Positions 17,942 to 27,987 of a stretch of 64,000 bases of DNA are shown here, piece after piece; position 1 is the first letter of the stretch, and each line of letters begins with the position of its first letter. The position numbers were made by a program, and so were the translations under genes. The DNA comes from Flavobacterium sp. UBA5153 (GTDB lineage Bacteria > Bacteroidota > Bacteroidia > Flavobacteriales > Flavobacteriaceae): the NCBI GenBank assembly GCA_002413745.1, contig DHXP01000062.1, positions 24,295 to 88,294 on the forward strand, read 5' to 3'. The notes below the pieces were generated by a model that saw only the letters and a list, made by a program, of their open reading frames with translations, had not been told where the DNA came from and did not search any database.

Positions 17942-18017
17942 AACAGCAAATTTTTTGGTCGGTTTTATTAATAGGAGCGCAAAATAGTAAAAAAATTGAT
18001 AGTATGGTATTTAACAC

Positions 18018-18025
18018 TACCTTTG
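18018..18025 (+). promoter_or_regulatory. Bacteroidetes -7 promoter element for der
   Basis: TACCTTTG matches TANNTTTG, with TTG at 17997-17999 giving a normal 18-19 base spacer. Transcription from here would give der a leader of about 115 bases containing the repeat at 18094-18118. Confidence 0.7.
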
Positions 18026-18093
18026 CAAAAAATTAAAATACCGTATTATTTGGATTTTTAAAGAATTATGGTTTTGGCTATCCAAAATCTAAT

Positions 18094-18118
18094 CGTCACC
18101 CTGAGCTTGTCGAAGGGC
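18094..18118. repeat. REP-like palindromic repeat
   Basis: CGTCACCCTGAGCTTGTCG followed by AAGGGC is a widespread REP-type sequence whose CCCT and AGGG ends can pair. It sits in the leader of der and may be a remnant of a RAYT-dispersed element. No transposase is nearby. Confidence 0.6.
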
Positions 18119-18145
18119 TGAAATCTGAAATCAAAAATTAGAAAA

Positions 18146-19456
18146 ATGAACAACATTGTAGCCATAGTAGGAAGGCCAAACGTAGGGAAATCGACGCTTT
18201 TTAATCGATTGATCCAGAGAAGAGAAGCTATTGTAGATTCGGTTTCGGGCGTGACCCGTGACAGAAACTATGGAAAAAGCGAATGGAACGGAAAGGAATT
18301 TTCGGTAATTGACACCGGTGGGTATGTTCGTGGATCAGACGATATTTTTGAAGCAGAAATCCGCAAGCAAGTGGAATTAGCCATTGATGAAGCTGACGTA
18401 ATAATCTTTGTGGTAGATGTCGAAGAAGGCATTACACCAATGGATGACGTAGTTGCCAGACTTTTGCGTAAGGTAAAAAAGCCTGTTTTACTTGCCGTAA
18501 ATAAGGTTGACAACGCCATGCGTGAAAAGGATGCTCTTGAGTTTTACAATCTTGGTTTAGGCGATTTTTACACTTTTGCCAGTATTTCCGGAAGTGGAAC
18601 CGGAGATTTATTGGATGCAGTAATTGATGCTTTTCCGGTGAAACCTGAGCCAGTTCAAGAAGAAATTGTATTACCTCGTTTTGCAGTTGTGGGTCGCCCG
18701 AATGCTGGAAAATCAAGCTTTATAAATGCCTTGATTGGCAAAGAACGTTTTATGGTTACTGACATTGCGGGGACAACCCGTGATGCAATTGACACTAAAT
18801 TTGATCGTTTTGGGTTCGAATTCAACATGGTCGATACCGCAGGAATTCGTCGTAAAGCAAAAGTGAAGGAAGATTTGGAGTTTTACTCCGTGATGCGTTC
18901 GGTTCGTGCGATTGAACACGCCGATATATGTATCTTGATTATTGACGCCACCCGTGGATTTGAAGGTCAGGACCAAAGTATTTTTTGGTTGGCCGAAAAA
19001 AACCGTAAAGGAGTTGTCATCTTGGTAAACAAATGGGATTTGGTCGAAAAAGACACCATGTCAACCAGAGATTATGAAGCCAAAATCAGGGAAGAATTAA
19101 TGCCTTTTACCGATGTGCCCATTCTTTTTGTTTCGGCATTGACAAAACAACGTTTGTTGAAAGCACTTGAAGCTACGGTTCAGGTTTTCGAAAATAGAAA
19201 ACAACGTATTGCGACTTCAAAATTCAACGAATATATGTTGAAAGTGATCGAAGCTTATCCGCCACCAGCTACAAAAGGTAAATATGTAAAGATTAAATAT
19301 TGTATGCAATTGCCAACATTGACGCCACAGTTCGTGTTTTTTGCCAATATGCCACAATATGTTAAAGAAGCCTACAAACGTTATTTAGAAAATAAAATTC
19401 GTGAAAACTGGGATTTCTCAGGTGTTCCAATTGATATCTATATTAGAGAAAAATAA
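18146..19456 (+). CDS. der: GTPase Der (EngA)
   Basis: Der carries two consecutive GTPase domains and is needed for 50S ribosomal subunit assembly. Both P-loops are visible: GRPNVGKST at 9-17 and GRPNAGKSS near 180. Each domain has its DTAG/DTGG and NKxD motifs (NKVD and NKWD). The C-terminal KH-like domain runs from about 350 ([23 protein letters not shown]) to the end. The length of 436 residues is typical. It has its own promoter and a strong terminator and is not in an operon. Confidence 0.97.
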   Translation: MNNIVAIVGRPNVGKSTLFNRLIQRREAIVDSVSGVTRDRNYGKSEWNGKEFSVIDTGGYVRGSDDIFEAEIRKQVELAIDEADVIIFVVDVEEGITPMDDVVARLLRKVKKPVLLAVNKVDNAMREKDALEFYNLGLGDFYTFASISGSGTGDLLDAVIDAFPVKPEPVQEEIVLPRFAVVGRPNAGKSSFINALIGKERFMVTDIAGTTRDAIDTKFDRFGFEFNMVDTAGIRRKAKVKEDLEFYSVMRSVRAIEHADICILIIDATRGFEGQDQSIFWLAEKNRKGVVILVNKWDLVEKDTMSTRDYEAKIREELMPFTDVPILFVSALTKQRLLKALEATVQVFENRKQRIATSKFNEYMLKVIEAYPPPATKGKYVKIKYCMQLPTLTPQFVFFANMPQYVKEAYKRYLENKIRENWDFSGVPIDIYIREK

Positions 19457-19474
19457 GATAAAAAGCCAAAAAAA

Positions 19475-19519
19475 ATGAACTGCCCCCAAAAAGTTAGACA
19501 CTATTTGGGGCTTTTTTTA
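19475..19519 (+). terminator. der terminator embedded in an IS3-type end
   Basis: GCCCCCAAA at 19482-19490 pairs with TTTGGGGC before a run of T, forming a terminator 25 bases after der. The left arm lies in TGAACTGCCCCCAAAAAG, then TTAGACA, which resembles the terminal inverted repeat of IS150-group IS3 elements (IS150 begins TGTACTGCACCC). No transposase or second end is present in this gap, so an IS scar is only a suggestion. The rest of the gap to 19671 holds no gene. Confidence 0.6.
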
Positions 19520-19671
19520 TACCTACTTTCAAGTGAGTTCATGATTTATTTTTTAGTTATGCCGGATTATTAATTGAATGTCAATCAAATCGGAAAAAAA
19601 TAAATAAGTGTTTATATAAAAATTAAACCTTTGAATATTTTTCCAGTCTTACACACTTAACAAATTACATT

Positions 19672-22431
19672 ATGTCCAAAATCTATTCTTTTTTATTGTT
19701 GCTCTTATTTTTTTATTCCGCAAATGCTCAAAACAACATTGTTATTGAAGGAACCGTATACGATATTAATACTCAGATTCCTTTAGAATTGGCGACGGTT
19801 TATTTTTCCAACGTAAAAGATTCAACCCTTATAGAATTTGCAACTACCGATAAAAAAGGCTTTTTTAAAATCAGCACCAAAAAATATGATAAACCAGTTT
19901 TTTTAAAGGTCAATTATATGGGATACCAACCTTATATTGAGGAACAAAATGGGTTTTCAGAAAGCAAAGATTTTGGAAAATTATACTTATTGCAAAATAC
20001 TAACGTATTAAACGAGGTTGTCATAAAAAGCGAAGCTCCTCCAATACTGATGAAAAAAGATACTTTAGAGTTTAATGCAGCTTCTTTCAAGGTGCGTCCA
20101 GATGCCAATGTCGAACTTTTGCTGAAACAATTACCCGGATTTGAAGTCGATAATGATGGGAAAGTAACCGTAAACGGGAAAGAAGTAACACAGTTTTTAG
20201 TTAACGGAAAAGCTTTCTTTGATAAAGACGGCGCAATAGCATTAAAAAACTTACCCGCTGACATTATCAGTAAAGTTCAAGTGTCAGATTTTAAAACCAA
20301 AAAAGAAGAATTGGCCAAGCAAGAGTCCAGTTCAGATTATTCCAGTATCAACTTGACTATTGACGAAAAGAAAAACAAAGGTTACTTCGGAAAAGTAATG
20401 GGAGGATATGGCACTGATGATCGGTATGATACTAGTTTTTTATTGAATTATTTTAATAATAATCAAAAAATAAGTTTATTGGCTTCTGCCAATAATATTA
20501 ATTCGACTGGTTTTTCCATGGACGATGTGTTTGATAATATGGGGAGAGGAAGAAATTCAAAATCTGGTGCAAAAATTTCTGCAAAAGGTATTACAGAATC
20601 TAATTTGGTTGGCTTTAATTATTTGGATCAATGGGATAAAGTTTTAGATGCAAGTGCAAGTTATAATTTTTCTAATACAGTAAATAATAACGAGAACAAA
20701 TCCAACCAAGCTAATTTTTTGCCTACAGGGACTATTTTTACTGATGCTGATTCGAAAGCCCGAAATGAAAATACAGGAAACAAAGTAAATTTTGAATTTG
20801 AATATAAAATCAATCCCTCTGCAACACTTGTTGTTACACCAACAATTAATCAATCCCGCACCAACAGTATGTCCAATTCTTCCAGCTTCTCTAAGGATGA
20901 AAATGGGGATTCCTTAAACGAAAGTACGTCAAATTCAAACAAGGAAAACACTTCTTCGAATTTTGGGAATACAATAAACTTCAACAAAACATTCCAAAAA
21001 AAATCCCGTAATCTGAGTTTTGTTTTCAATAACACTAATTCAAATAGCGATTCAGAGGCTTTAAATCAGTCAAAAACTATTTTCTATCAAGGAGATAACC
21101 CAGATATCAACAGAAACCAAAATAGCAAGAATGGCAATACAGATGATTCTTATTCTGCCGATATTGAATACACTGAACCTATAAAGGATTCATTACGAGT
21201 TCGATTTGGTTCTGAATTCGGATGGGAGAATTATATCAATGACGTAAAAACATTCGATTATGATGGAATTTCACAATCTTATTCGGTCTTAAATCAAGCA
21301 TTAACTAATTATACGACATCGAAACAAAATTCCGTTACTCCAAAAGTGGGCCTTACTTTCGAAAAAAACAAATTTACTTTTAATTTAAATTCCAGTACTT
21401 CTATTATTGATTTTGACAATCATTCCTTATATCTCAATAAAACTACCGATTTAAATCAGAAATATGTTTTACCTTTTGGCAGTGCACAAATTAGGTATAA
21501 GTTAGACCGATCAAAATTTGTTACTTTTAGATATAATTATTCGAATAGTCTTCCTTCTTCAGATCAATTATTGCCAGTGGAGAATTTGTCGAATCCTTTA
21601 AATACAATAATAGGAAATCCAAATTTGAGTCCTAATGAAAAAAATAGCCTAAATATCAATTTTAGGAATTTTGATTTTCGAACACGCTCTGGCTATACTT
21701 TGTATATGAGAGGTGATTTTTTAAACAACTCAGTAGTCTCGACTTCAGTGTATGATGCAAGCGGTAAAAGAACCACTACTTTTAAAAATGTTACAGGAAC
21801 CTATACAACAGCTATTGGAGGAAATTGGAATCAAACCATAAAAAATGATGCCCACGTTTTAAGATATGGAGTAGGTTTAAATAGCAGTTATTCTTTGGAT
21901 AAAGGATTTACCAATGCCGTTTTGTATGAGGCAAAATCATTGGGACTTGCCCCAAGAGTTTATTTTTCATATGATTATGGTGAACTGCTTACTATTGCGC
22001 CATCGTATAGTTTGTCCTACAACGAGTCCAAATATGTCAATTCTTCATTAAAAGCCAGCTCGAATGTGGTGCATAGTATTAATATGCAAATTACCAGCTA
22101 TTGGCCTAAGAATTGGGTTTTTGGAAATGATTTCGGATATACCTACAATTCGAACATTTCAAATGATTTCAAAAAAGATTTTTATTTATGGAACACGAGT
22201 TTATCCTATGCTTTTTTTGATAAAAAAATGATACTAAAAGTAAAAGTCTATGATGTTTTAAATCAAAACCAAAGCGCCACAAGAACGATATCTCCAACAA
22301 CAATTCGCGATGAAGAAAACACGGTTTTAAAACGCTATGCCATGTTTTCCTTAGCATATAAAATTGGGAATTTCGTGCAAAAAGAAAGAGGAAATCACTT
22401 TCAAAAAAGAGGAAGAGGTAGGGAAGAGTAA
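19672..22431 (+). CDS. Outer-membrane beta-barrel protein, TonB-receptor-like
   Basis: A 919-residue outer-membrane protein. A signal peptide (ending YSANAQ, about residue 19) is followed by a carboxypeptidase-regulatory-like Ig fold (VIEGTVYDINTQIPLELATVYF, about 23-105), a plug region (about 118-215, LKQLPGFEVDNDGKVTVNGKEV) and a long barrel of the OMP_b-brl_3 type. It is not a typical SusC: no SusD follows. In flavobacteria such proteins are often paired with small Spy-like periplasmic proteins, as here (next gene, 78 bases later). The transported substrate cannot be read from the sequence. Confidence 0.8.
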   Translation: MSKIYSFLLLLLFFYSANAQNNIVIEGTVYDINTQIPLELATVYFSNVKDSTLIEFATTDKKGFFKISTKKYDKPVFLKVNYMGYQPYIEEQNGFSESKDFGKLYLLQNTNVLNEVVIKSEAPPILMKKDTLEFNAASFKVRPDANVELLLKQLPGFEVDNDGKVTVNGKEVTQFLVNGKAFFDKDGAIALKNLPADIISKVQVSDFKTKKEELAKQESSSDYSSINLTIDEKKNKGYFGKVMGGYGTDDRYDTSFLLNYFNNNQKISLLASANNINSTGFSMDDVFDNMGRGRNSKSGAKISAKGITESNLVGFNYLDQWDKVLDASASYNFSNTVNNNENKSNQANFLPTGTIFTDADSKARNENTGNKVNFEFEYKINPSATLVVTPTINQSRTNSMSNSSSFSKDENGDSLNESTSNSNKENTSSNFGNTINFNKTFQKKSRNLSFVFNNTNSNSDSEALNQSKTIFYQGDNPDINRNQNSKNGNTDDSYSADIEYTEPIKDSLRVRFGSEFGWENYINDVKTFDYDGISQSYSVLNQALTNYTTSKQNSVTPKVGLTFEKNKFTFNLNSSTSIIDFDNHSLYLNKTTDLNQKYVLPFGSAQIRYKLDRSKFVTFRYNYSNSLPSSDQLLPVENLSNPLNTIIGNPNLSPNEKNSLNINFRNFDFRTRSGYTLYMRGDFLNNSVVSTSVYDASGKRTTTFKNVTGTYTTAIGGNWNQTIKNDAHVLRYGVGLNSSYSLDKGFTNAVLYEAKSLGLAPRVYFSYDYGELLTIAPSYSLSYNESKYVNSSLKASSNVVHSINMQITSYWPKNWVFGNDFGYTYNSNISNDFKKDFYLWNTSLSYAFFDKKMILKVKVYDVLNQNQSATRTISPTTIRDEENTVLKRYAMFSLAYKIGNFVQKERGNHFQKRGRGREE

Positions 22432-22509
22432 TAATTTTTTGTTAAAAATTAAACTTTTTTTAATTACTCTTGTCTTACTAATCATTAACCTAACAAAAAA
22501 CAAAAAAAT

Positions 22510-22989
22510 ATGAAAAAATTAATCATTGTCGCGCTACTTATTGTTGGATTTTCCTCTTTTGCTCAAGACCAAAATCAACCGGAGCAAAAATCGAATAAAA
22601 ACCGTAGAGAAAAACTATCTCCGGAGAAAAGGAACCAGTCCCAGTTGGATAAAATGACAACCGAATTAAATTTGGATGCCAAACAGCAAGAGCAAATCAA
22701 ACCTATTATTGCTGAACAAAACGCTAAAAGAGCAGCCATGCAAGCTGAAAGAATGGCGAACAGGGACAAACAAAAAAAAATGACTTCTGAAGACCGTGAA
22801 GCTTTTATGAAGAACAGAAAAGAGGAAAAAGAAGCAATGGATAACAAATTAAAAACCATTTTGTCACCGGAGCAATTTAAAAAAATGAAAGAAAATGAAG
22901 AGGCTAATAGAGCAAAAATGAGAGAATCCAGAGAATCCAGGGAACCACGAGACAATGGAGAACCAAGAGATAATAATGATATGCAATAA
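22510..22989 (+). CDS. Spy/LTXXQ-like periplasmic protein
   Basis: A 159-residue exported protein with a signal peptide (ending FSSFAQ). The body is one long charged helical region with the pattern LSPEKRNQSQLDKMTTELNL and DAKQQEQIKPII, resembling Spy/CpxP-type LTxxQ repeats that sense or chaperone unfolded proteins. The C-terminus is Arg/Glu rich (RESREPRDNGEPRD). A clear paralogue with the same layout lies at 48997-49455. It probably shares a transcript with the barrel gene upstream and ends at the palindromic terminator at 23003-23050. Confidence 0.75.
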   Translation: MKKLIIVALLIVGFSSFAQDQNQPEQKSNKNRREKLSPEKRNQSQLDKMTTELNLDAKQQEQIKPIIAEQNAKRAAMQAERMANRDKQKKMTSEDREAFMKNRKEEKEAMDNKLKTILSPEQFKKMKENEEANRAKMRESRESREPRDNGEPRDNNDMQ

Positions 22990-23002
22990 TTGTAATAGGA
23001 TT

Positions 23003-23050
23003 AAATAAAAGAGGCATAAACTGAATATTCAGTTTATGCCTCTTTTATTT
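23003..23050. terminator. 48-bp perfect palindrome, bidirectional terminator
   Basis: Positions 23003-23026 (AAATAAAAGAGG then CATAAACTGAAT) are the exact reverse complement of 23027-23050, with no spacer. Each strand gives a long hairpin flanked by A and T runs. It lies between the convergent Spy-like gene and atpG, so it can stop transcription from both sides. Confidence 0.85.
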
Positions 23051-23107
23051 GTATCATTCTTATTTTTAAATAATTATATATAAAATATGAGCCCGTCACA
23101 AAAGCTA

Positions 23108-24001
23108 TTATTTTCTTTCATTTTTCATAGCCTCAAATCCTGAAATCACGTCAAACAACTCTTCGTCAATTGTGCTTTGGCGTAAATGATTGAAATTTTG
23201 GCTAAGATCATTCAACAATTCGTCAATATTTTTTTCCGCTCGTTGCATCGCTGCCAATCGGCTTGAGTTTTCACATGCCAAAGATTCAGCACATGCCTTG
23301 AATAAAGTCACGAAGAGATACTCTCGAATAAGTGCGGACAAAGTGGGTTTAAATCCTCCGGCAACTTGCGGCGTTGTTTTTGTGGGCCAGTGGAATTCTT
23401 CTAATTTATTTCTCCAATTTTCATCCAATGGCAAAAATTGTTGAAGCACGGGTTCGTAACCCGTACCGGATTTATGTTGATTGTGAAAAATATAAAATTC
23501 TTTCAAATTTCCTTTTTCCAGACTGTCCTGACTTTTAATCAAAATTTGTCCCACTAGAGAAGTAATCGCATCAACAGAATTAGGTACAAAAAAATGTTCT
23601 GTATTGGCAAAACCAACGTCCGACAAAAGCAATTGGATGCGATCACCCACAGCCCATATTTCTTTTTTGCCAGGCAAAGCATGGAGAGACTGTGAAACAA
23701 ATTCTGCCAAAGAATCATTAAATTGGCCAACAAGTCCCTGGTCTGAACCGAAAACAATCGCACAAATTACGTTCTCGTTATTTTTTTTTGGTTCTTTCAT
23801 TGCATTTATTGCATCAAATTTCTCCTCTCTAAAATAGGCGATGATGCCCAAAGCTACTACACGATAGTAATCTCCAAGGGAACTAACGGCCATTTCATAC
23901 TGTCCGATATTTGATGCCGCCATTGCTTTCATTGTTCTGACAATGGATTTTATATCCTCGGCTCCTTCTAATTTTCTTTGTAAGTTTTGTAATGTATCCA
24001 T
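23108..24001 (-). CDS. atpG: N-ATPase gamma subunit
   Basis: The rotor shaft of the F1 part. From the ATG at 24001 the protein begins MDTLQNLQRKLEGAEDIKSIVRTMKAMAASN, the conserved N-terminal coiled coil that fits inside the alpha/beta ring, and ends with a second coiled coil (MQRAEKNIDELLNDLSQNFNHLRQSTID). The 20 extra codons up to 24061 lie inside atpA and give no family sequence, so the start at 24001, four bases after the atpA stop, is preferred. It is the last gene of the nine-gene operon. At 297 residues it is of usual length. Confidence 0.92.
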   Translation of the reverse strand: MDTLQNLQRKLEGAEDIKSIVRTMKAMAASNIGQYEMAVSSLGDYYRVVALGIIAYFREEKFDAINAMKEPKKNNENVICAIVFGSDQGLVGQFNDSLAEFVSQSLHALPGKKEIWAVGDRIQLLLSDVGFANTEHFFVPNSVDAITSLVGQILIKSQDSLEKGNLKEFYIFHNQHKSGTGYEPVLQQFLPLDENWRNKLEEFHWPTKTTPQVAGGFKPTLSALIREYLFVTLFKACAESLACENSSRLAAMQRAEKNIDELLNDLSQNFNHLRQSTIDEELFDVISGFEAMKNERK

Positions 24002-24005
24002 TACG

Positions 24006-25550
24006 TTATGTTTTATTGGATTCTGGTTTAATTTGAAAATCAGCAAGAGTATTACTTGCAAGATTCAACAGAACTTCACGATCTGGATCGCTCAATTCGT
24101 CGTCTGAAAATAGGCGTTTCAAAATAGCATCGTTAATATCTGAAATGCTCTTGAGAAGGGCAGACTCCCCGTCCTGCATTTTGTCAATTGGAACATTGTC
24201 AAAAAGGCCGTTTGTCAATGCAAGCAGCACTAAAATTTGTTCGGGTACAGACATTGGTTGAAGTTCCTGTTGTTTAAGCCAGATGCGAATTCGCTTTCCG
24301 TGTTCGATTATGTTTTTTGTATGTTCATCCATCCGTGTACCAAAACGGGCATAGTTTTCTAATTCTTCGAATTGGGAATAGGCAAGTTTTAGATTTCCAG
24401 TAATAGAGCGATAGGCCGGCAATTGGGCTTTACCTCCCACTCGAGAAACAGATTTTCCTACGTCAACTGCAGGCAGAATGCCCAATTCAAATAATTTGGG
24501 CGATAAATAGATTTGACCATCCGTAATGGAAATGAGATTAGTGGGGATATAGGCAGAGATATTCTGGGCTTCGGTTTCAATAATGGGCAAAGCGGTTAAT
24601 GAGCCTCCTCCAAGTTTTTCACCCAGATGGGTAGCTCTTTCCAATAATCGTGAATGGATATAAAAAATATCTCCAGGAAAAGCTTCGCGACCCGGTGGTC
24701 TTCTTAAGAGTAACGAAAGTTCTCGATAAGCGCGAGCATGATGTACCAGGTCATCATAAACAATCAATACATTTTTGCCTTGTTCCATAAAATATTCAGC
24801 AATGCTGGTAGCGGAATAAGGGGCAATATATTTCAATCCGGGGGCATCATTCCCTTCTGTTACAACAACAACAGTATATTCCATCGCCCCTTTTTCTTCC
24901 AGATTAGCGATTACTTTTGCAACCGAAGAGGCACGCTGGCCTATAGCACAGTAAATACAAATTACATCTTGATCTCTTTGATTCAGGATTGCATCAATTG
25001 CAATGGCTGTTTTGCCGGTCTGTCTGTCTCCTAAAATCAATTCACGTTGACCGCGACCTATCGGTATCAATGCGTCAATAACTTTTAGTCCAGTTTGCAA
25101 AGGGACAGTAACTTGGGCTCGATCCATAATGGCAGGGGCAGAGCGTTCAATTGGAAAACGTTGACTGAAGTTGATTGTCCCTTTTCCATCCATTGGTTCT
25201 CCCAAAGGATTTATCACTCGGCCAATTAATGCTTTGCCAACAGGAATGTCCATTACACGGCCGGTTCGTTCCACTTCATCGCCCACATTCAACAAATAAT
25301 CTTCACCAAGAAGGATCACGCCTATCTCATTTTCATCAATGTTATAGGCTATTCCGGACAAGTCACCAGGAAACTTTAACAACTCTTCAAAACCAGTGCC
25401 CGGAAGACCGGAAACCCTGACAACTCCCGCTGATACGCTAATAACAGAACCAATTTCTCGGGGCAAAAAGGAGAAAACATACTTTTCCCTGCACTGTTCC
25501 AATTGATGGAATAGGGTATCAATAGTATTATTTAATTCGAGTACTGGCAT
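24006..25550 (-). CDS. atpA: N-ATPase alpha subunit
   Basis: A non-catalytic nucleotide-binding subunit of the F1 hexamer, 514 residues. The P-loop [11 protein letters not shown] lies near residue 170, and the family blocks [56 protein letters not shown] and [11 protein letters not shown] are intact. The sequence differs enough from typical housekeeping AtpA that it fits the separate N-ATPase lineage, which is usually present in addition to a normal F-ATPase. It is followed by atpG and preceded by atpF with one base between. Confidence 0.93.
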   Translation of the reverse strand: MPVLELNNTIDTLFHQLEQCREKYVFSFLPREIGSVISVSAGVVRVSGLPGTGFEELLKFPGDLSGIAYNIDENEIGVILLGEDYLLNVGDEVERTGRVMDIPVGKALIGRVINPLGEPMDGKGTINFSQRFPIERSAPAIMDRAQVTVPLQTGLKVIDALIPIGRGQRELILGDRQTGKTAIAIDAILNQRDQDVICIYCAIGQRASSVAKVIANLEEKGAMEYTVVVVTEGNDAPGLKYIAPYSATSIAEYFMEQGKNVLIVYDDLVHHARAYRELSLLLRRPPGREAFPGDIFYIHSRLLERATHLGEKLGGGSLTALPIIETEAQNISAYIPTNLISITDGQIYLSPKLFELGILPAVDVGKSVSRVGGKAQLPAYRSITGNLKLAYSQFEELENYARFGTRMDEHTKNIIEHGKRIRIWLKQQELQPMSVPEQILVLLALTNGLFDNVPIDKMQDGESALLKSISDINDAILKRLFSDDELSDPDREVLLNLASNTLADFQIKPESNKT

Positions 25551-25551
25551 T

Positions 25552-26352
25552 TTATTTTTTTTCAGGTTCTGCTTTTGTCTCTGGTTCTTCGTTCGGTTTT
25601 TCTTTCGTCATTTTCGAAATGCTTTTTTGAAGGGAATTGAGGTATTCCGAAATACTCCAGCCCATTTTATATCCATTTGCAGTAAGTTCGATGCCTCCAA
25701 TTAGTTCGGGTGCGGTTTTAAATTGAAATTGGGTTTCAGTTTCAAGTATTTTGGTAACTGAGTTTTTAATTTCGGATTGTTGTTTTTCGGGTAGATCAAA
25801 AGCGCTTTGCACGAGAATTATATTTGAGCCGGATTTAAATGTTTCGATGAAAGATTTTTTTTCATCCTCTTTTAATTCATTTAGACGCTTGGTAAATAAG
25901 GCCACAGATTGTTCTTCCAAACTTAAAGAGGCAAGGTCGGCAAGAGTTTTTCTGGCTATTGCAAAAACTTCCTGCTGTGTCTTTTGGGCGATTTTATTGT
26001 TCAAGTTTTCTTGGGTCTCTTGAAAAACATTTTCCATTTTTGATTGCAAAACCCCGGCTTCTTTCCTTGCATTTTCTAGGAGTTTCTGACGTTCCTCCTT
26101 GGTTTCGGCAACCACTTTATCCATTAATTCCTTCCTCTCTTTATCGAAAGTGTCGTTTTTTTGTTTGAATTCAATTTTCTCTTTTTCGGCTTTTTCTTCT
26201 ATAGCTTTTGCGTCTTCCAATTGAGAAACTATTTTTTTTTCACGTTCATCAATGGCGTTGAGAATGGGCTTATAAAGAAAGCGTTTCAGCAATCCTACTA
26301 AAATGAGAAAATTAATAATCTGGGCGATTACAGTAAACCAGTTAATTTTCAT
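25552..26352 (-). CDS. atpF: N-ATPase b subunit with delta-like C-terminus
   Basis: A stator protein of 266 residues, longer than the usual 150-170 for subunit b. One membrane helix ([23 protein letters not shown]) is followed by the long charged helix of the stalk. The last 90 residues ([15 protein letters not shown], then [19 protein letters not shown]) resemble the end of delta/OSCP, where IGGI and the D-x-S region are conserved. So the missing delta subunit of this operon seems to be fused to b. The end is Glu/Lys rich ([17 protein letters not shown]). Confidence 0.85.
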   Translation of the reverse strand: MKINWFTVIAQIINFLILVGLLKRFLYKPILNAIDEREKKIVSQLEDAKAIEEKAEKEKIEFKQKNDTFDKERKELMDKVVAETKEERQKLLENARKEAGVLQSKMENVFQETQENLNNKIAQKTQQEVFAIARKTLADLASLSLEEQSVALFTKRLNELKEDEKKSFIETFKSGSNIILVQSAFDLPEKQQSEIKNSVTKILETETQFQFKTAPELIGGIELTANGYKMGWSISEYLNSLQKSISKMTKEKPNEEPETKAEPEKK

Positions 26353-26363
26353 TTTTCATTTTT

Positions 26364-26633
26364 TTATTTAGCGATGACATGATTCCAAAAAGGGTTGGCA
26401 AAGATGAGAATCATCGAAACTACGAAACAGTAAATTGCTGTTGATTCAATCATCGCCAAACCCACGAATAAAGTTCTGGTAATTGTTGGCGCAGCATCAG
26501 GCTGCTGAGCAATTGAGCTTAAGGCCGACGCTACAGATTTACCCTCGCTAAGTGCGGGGAACATGCATCCAATACCCGTTGTTAATCCGGCAGTAATAAT
26601 TGAAACTACTCCGATAATTGTCATATTGTCCAT
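26364..26633 (-). CDS. atpE: N-ATPase c subunit, Na+-type ligands
   Basis: An 89-residue hairpin of two membrane helices forming the rotor ring. Helix 2 contains E-S-T-A-I-Y (LAMIESTAIYCFVV), matching the Glu, Ser, Thr and Tyr ligands of Na+-binding c rings such as Ilyobacter. Helix 1 has a Glu (ALSEGKSV) near the position of the Ilyobacter Gln ligand, and the loop is AQQPDA. These features suggest Na+ coupling, as reported for N-ATPases, but the ion cannot be proven from sequence. The spacing of 61 bases from atpB includes the leader of this highly translated gene. Confidence 0.9.
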   Translation of the reverse strand: MDNMTIIGVVSIITAGLTTGIGCMFPALSEGKSVASALSSIAQQPDAAPTITRTLFVGLAMIESTAIYCFVVSMILIFANPFWNHVIAK

Positions 26634-26694
26634 TTTAATTATCCTTTAAATTGTTGATTTATTCATTTGATTTATACTTCGATTTATAATTTGG

Positions 26695-27363
26695 TTATCC
26701 TGATTTTTGCACCGCAGCGGCAATATAAACAGTTGCCAGAATGCTGAAAATATAGGCTTGTACCATTCCCGTGAGCAATCCAAGCAAATTCATTACAATT
26801 GGAAATATAAACGGTGTAATACTTAACAGAATGGCGACAATCATCCCTCCGCTCATAATGTTTCCAAACAATCGTATCGCCAAAGCAATGGTTCGCGAAA
26901 TCTCACTGATAAGATTAAAAGGCAGCATAATGAAAGTGGGTCGTAAATAGGATTTCAGGTAACCCAAAATTCCACTCTTTTCAATGCCAAAAAAAGGAAC
27001 AGCCATAAATACACAAATTGCAAGCGCCACGGTTGTCGAAAGAGAACCTGTTGGAGGTTCATACCACGGAAAAATGATGCAAAGATTGGCAACGGCTATA
27101 AATAAAAACAGGGTTCCAATAAAACCGATATATTTTTCAGGTTCATTTAATCCGATTTCTTTAATTTGGTTTTTTATGGTTATTGTTATTATTTCAAGGG
27201 TACTTTGCCAACGGGATATATGGATGTCTTTTTTGAGGTTACGAGTAATCAGCCACGAAGCGATTGCCAGCAACAACATTAATATCCAGGTGGTGACAAT
27301 GGTTAGATTAATAGTAATAAAACCATGTTCCCAAAAAATAGTTTCGTCTGGACTAAGTTTCAT
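26695..27363 (-). CDS. atpB: N-ATPase a subunit
   Basis: A 222-residue membrane subunit that forms the ion half-channels. The essential Arg is seen in AIRLFGNIMSGGMIVAILLSI, and the N-terminal segment SPDETIFWEHGFITINLTIV is like other N-ATPase a subunits. Its start overlaps the end of atpR by 11 bases, indicating translational coupling. Five to six membrane helices are visible. Confidence 0.92.
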   Translation of the reverse strand: MKLSPDETIFWEHGFITINLTIVTTWILMLLLAIASWLITRNLKKDIHISRWQSTLEIITITIKNQIKEIGLNEPEKYIGFIGTLFLFIAVANLCIIFPWYEPPTGSLSTTVALAICVFMAVPFFGIEKSGILGYLKSYLRPTFIMLPFNLISEISRTIALAIRLFGNIMSGGMIVAILLSITPFIFPIVMNLLGLLTGMVQAYIFSILATVYIAAAVQKSG

Positions 27364-27667
27364 AACTTTCCTCTTTTTTTAATGGTATTTGTTTTTCATC
27401 AATTGATTTGGTATAGTTGACAACAATGTAACGGGCAATAATAAATCCAAGCACACAAATAAGTAACCTTTGCCAGTTACTTGAAGCGAGGTAATAAAAT
27501 CCAACCATTACGATGCTTACCCGAAAAAAAAAGCTGCCCAAAATCCATAATGCAGGATTTTTTGATGAAAGCGTCTTTTTTACAGTAAGCCAAAGCCCAC
27601 CAAAATATAGAGTTCCCATAATTAAACCAGCGATAAACACCATTATTCTATATGCAATTTCATTCAT
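27353..27667 (-). CDS. atpR: N-ATPase accessory membrane protein AtpR
   Basis: A 104-residue protein with three membrane helices, two short N-terminal ones (YRIMVFIAGLIMGTLYFGGLWL and LWILGSFFFRVSIVMVGFYYL) and one further (LLICVLGFIIARYIVV). It occupies the position of AtpR, a protein restricted to N-ATPase operons that is thought to help assemble the c ring or a subunit. The conserved Arg in FFFRVSIVMVGFY fits that family. It overlaps atpQ by 8 bases and atpB by 11. Confidence 0.85.
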   Translation of the reverse strand: MNEIAYRIMVFIAGLIMGTLYFGGLWLTVKKTLSSKNPALWILGSFFFRVSIVMVGFYYLASSNWQRLLICVLGFIIARYIVVNYTKSIDEKQIPLKKEESYET

Positions 27668-27986
27668 CTTTTTCCTCTTTATTTGAATTCATGTCTTTAT
27701 GTTCTTTAGCTATCCAATGCCATGCGATTAGGCAACCAACAAATAACCCCATAATCAAAAACGATAATGTCCAAGAAAATGTTTGAGGATAAATTTTGTC
27801 CAGCCACATTCCTAACACCGCTCCCAACAATGCAGGGACTGAAACGGACCAACCTACCATTCCAAACATTCCTAAACCAAACCAAATACTTCTCTTATTT
27901 CTATGTTGAGCTCTAAGCTTGCGTTTTTCTTTTTCGCCAACTTGTTCACTAAATAAATTTGACCCTTTTTTGTCTGAAGTTTTCAT
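27660..27986 (-). CDS. atpQ: N-ATPase AtpQ (AtpI-like)
   Basis: A 108-residue membrane protein with a charged N-terminus (KKGSNLFSEQVGEKEKRKLRAQ) and two helices (GLGMFGMVGWSVSVPALLGAVLGMWL and TLSFLIMGLFVGCLIAWHWI) of the AtpI/AtpZ type, which in other systems act in c-ring assembly or Mg2+ handling. Its place between atpC and atpR is the diagnostic order of N-ATPase operons. Confidence 0.88.
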   Translation of the reverse strand: MKTSDKKGSNLFSEQVGEKEKRKLRAQHRNKRSIWFGLGMFGMVGWSVSVPALLGAVLGMWLDKIYPQTFSWTLSFLIMGLFVGCLIAWHWIAKEHKDMNSNKEEKDE

Positions 27987-27987
27987 T

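Noticed and set aside
24001-24061. 20-residue extension of atpG inside atpA
   Set aside because: It has no family sequence and lies within atpA; the ATG at 24001 four bases after the atpA stop is the normal start.
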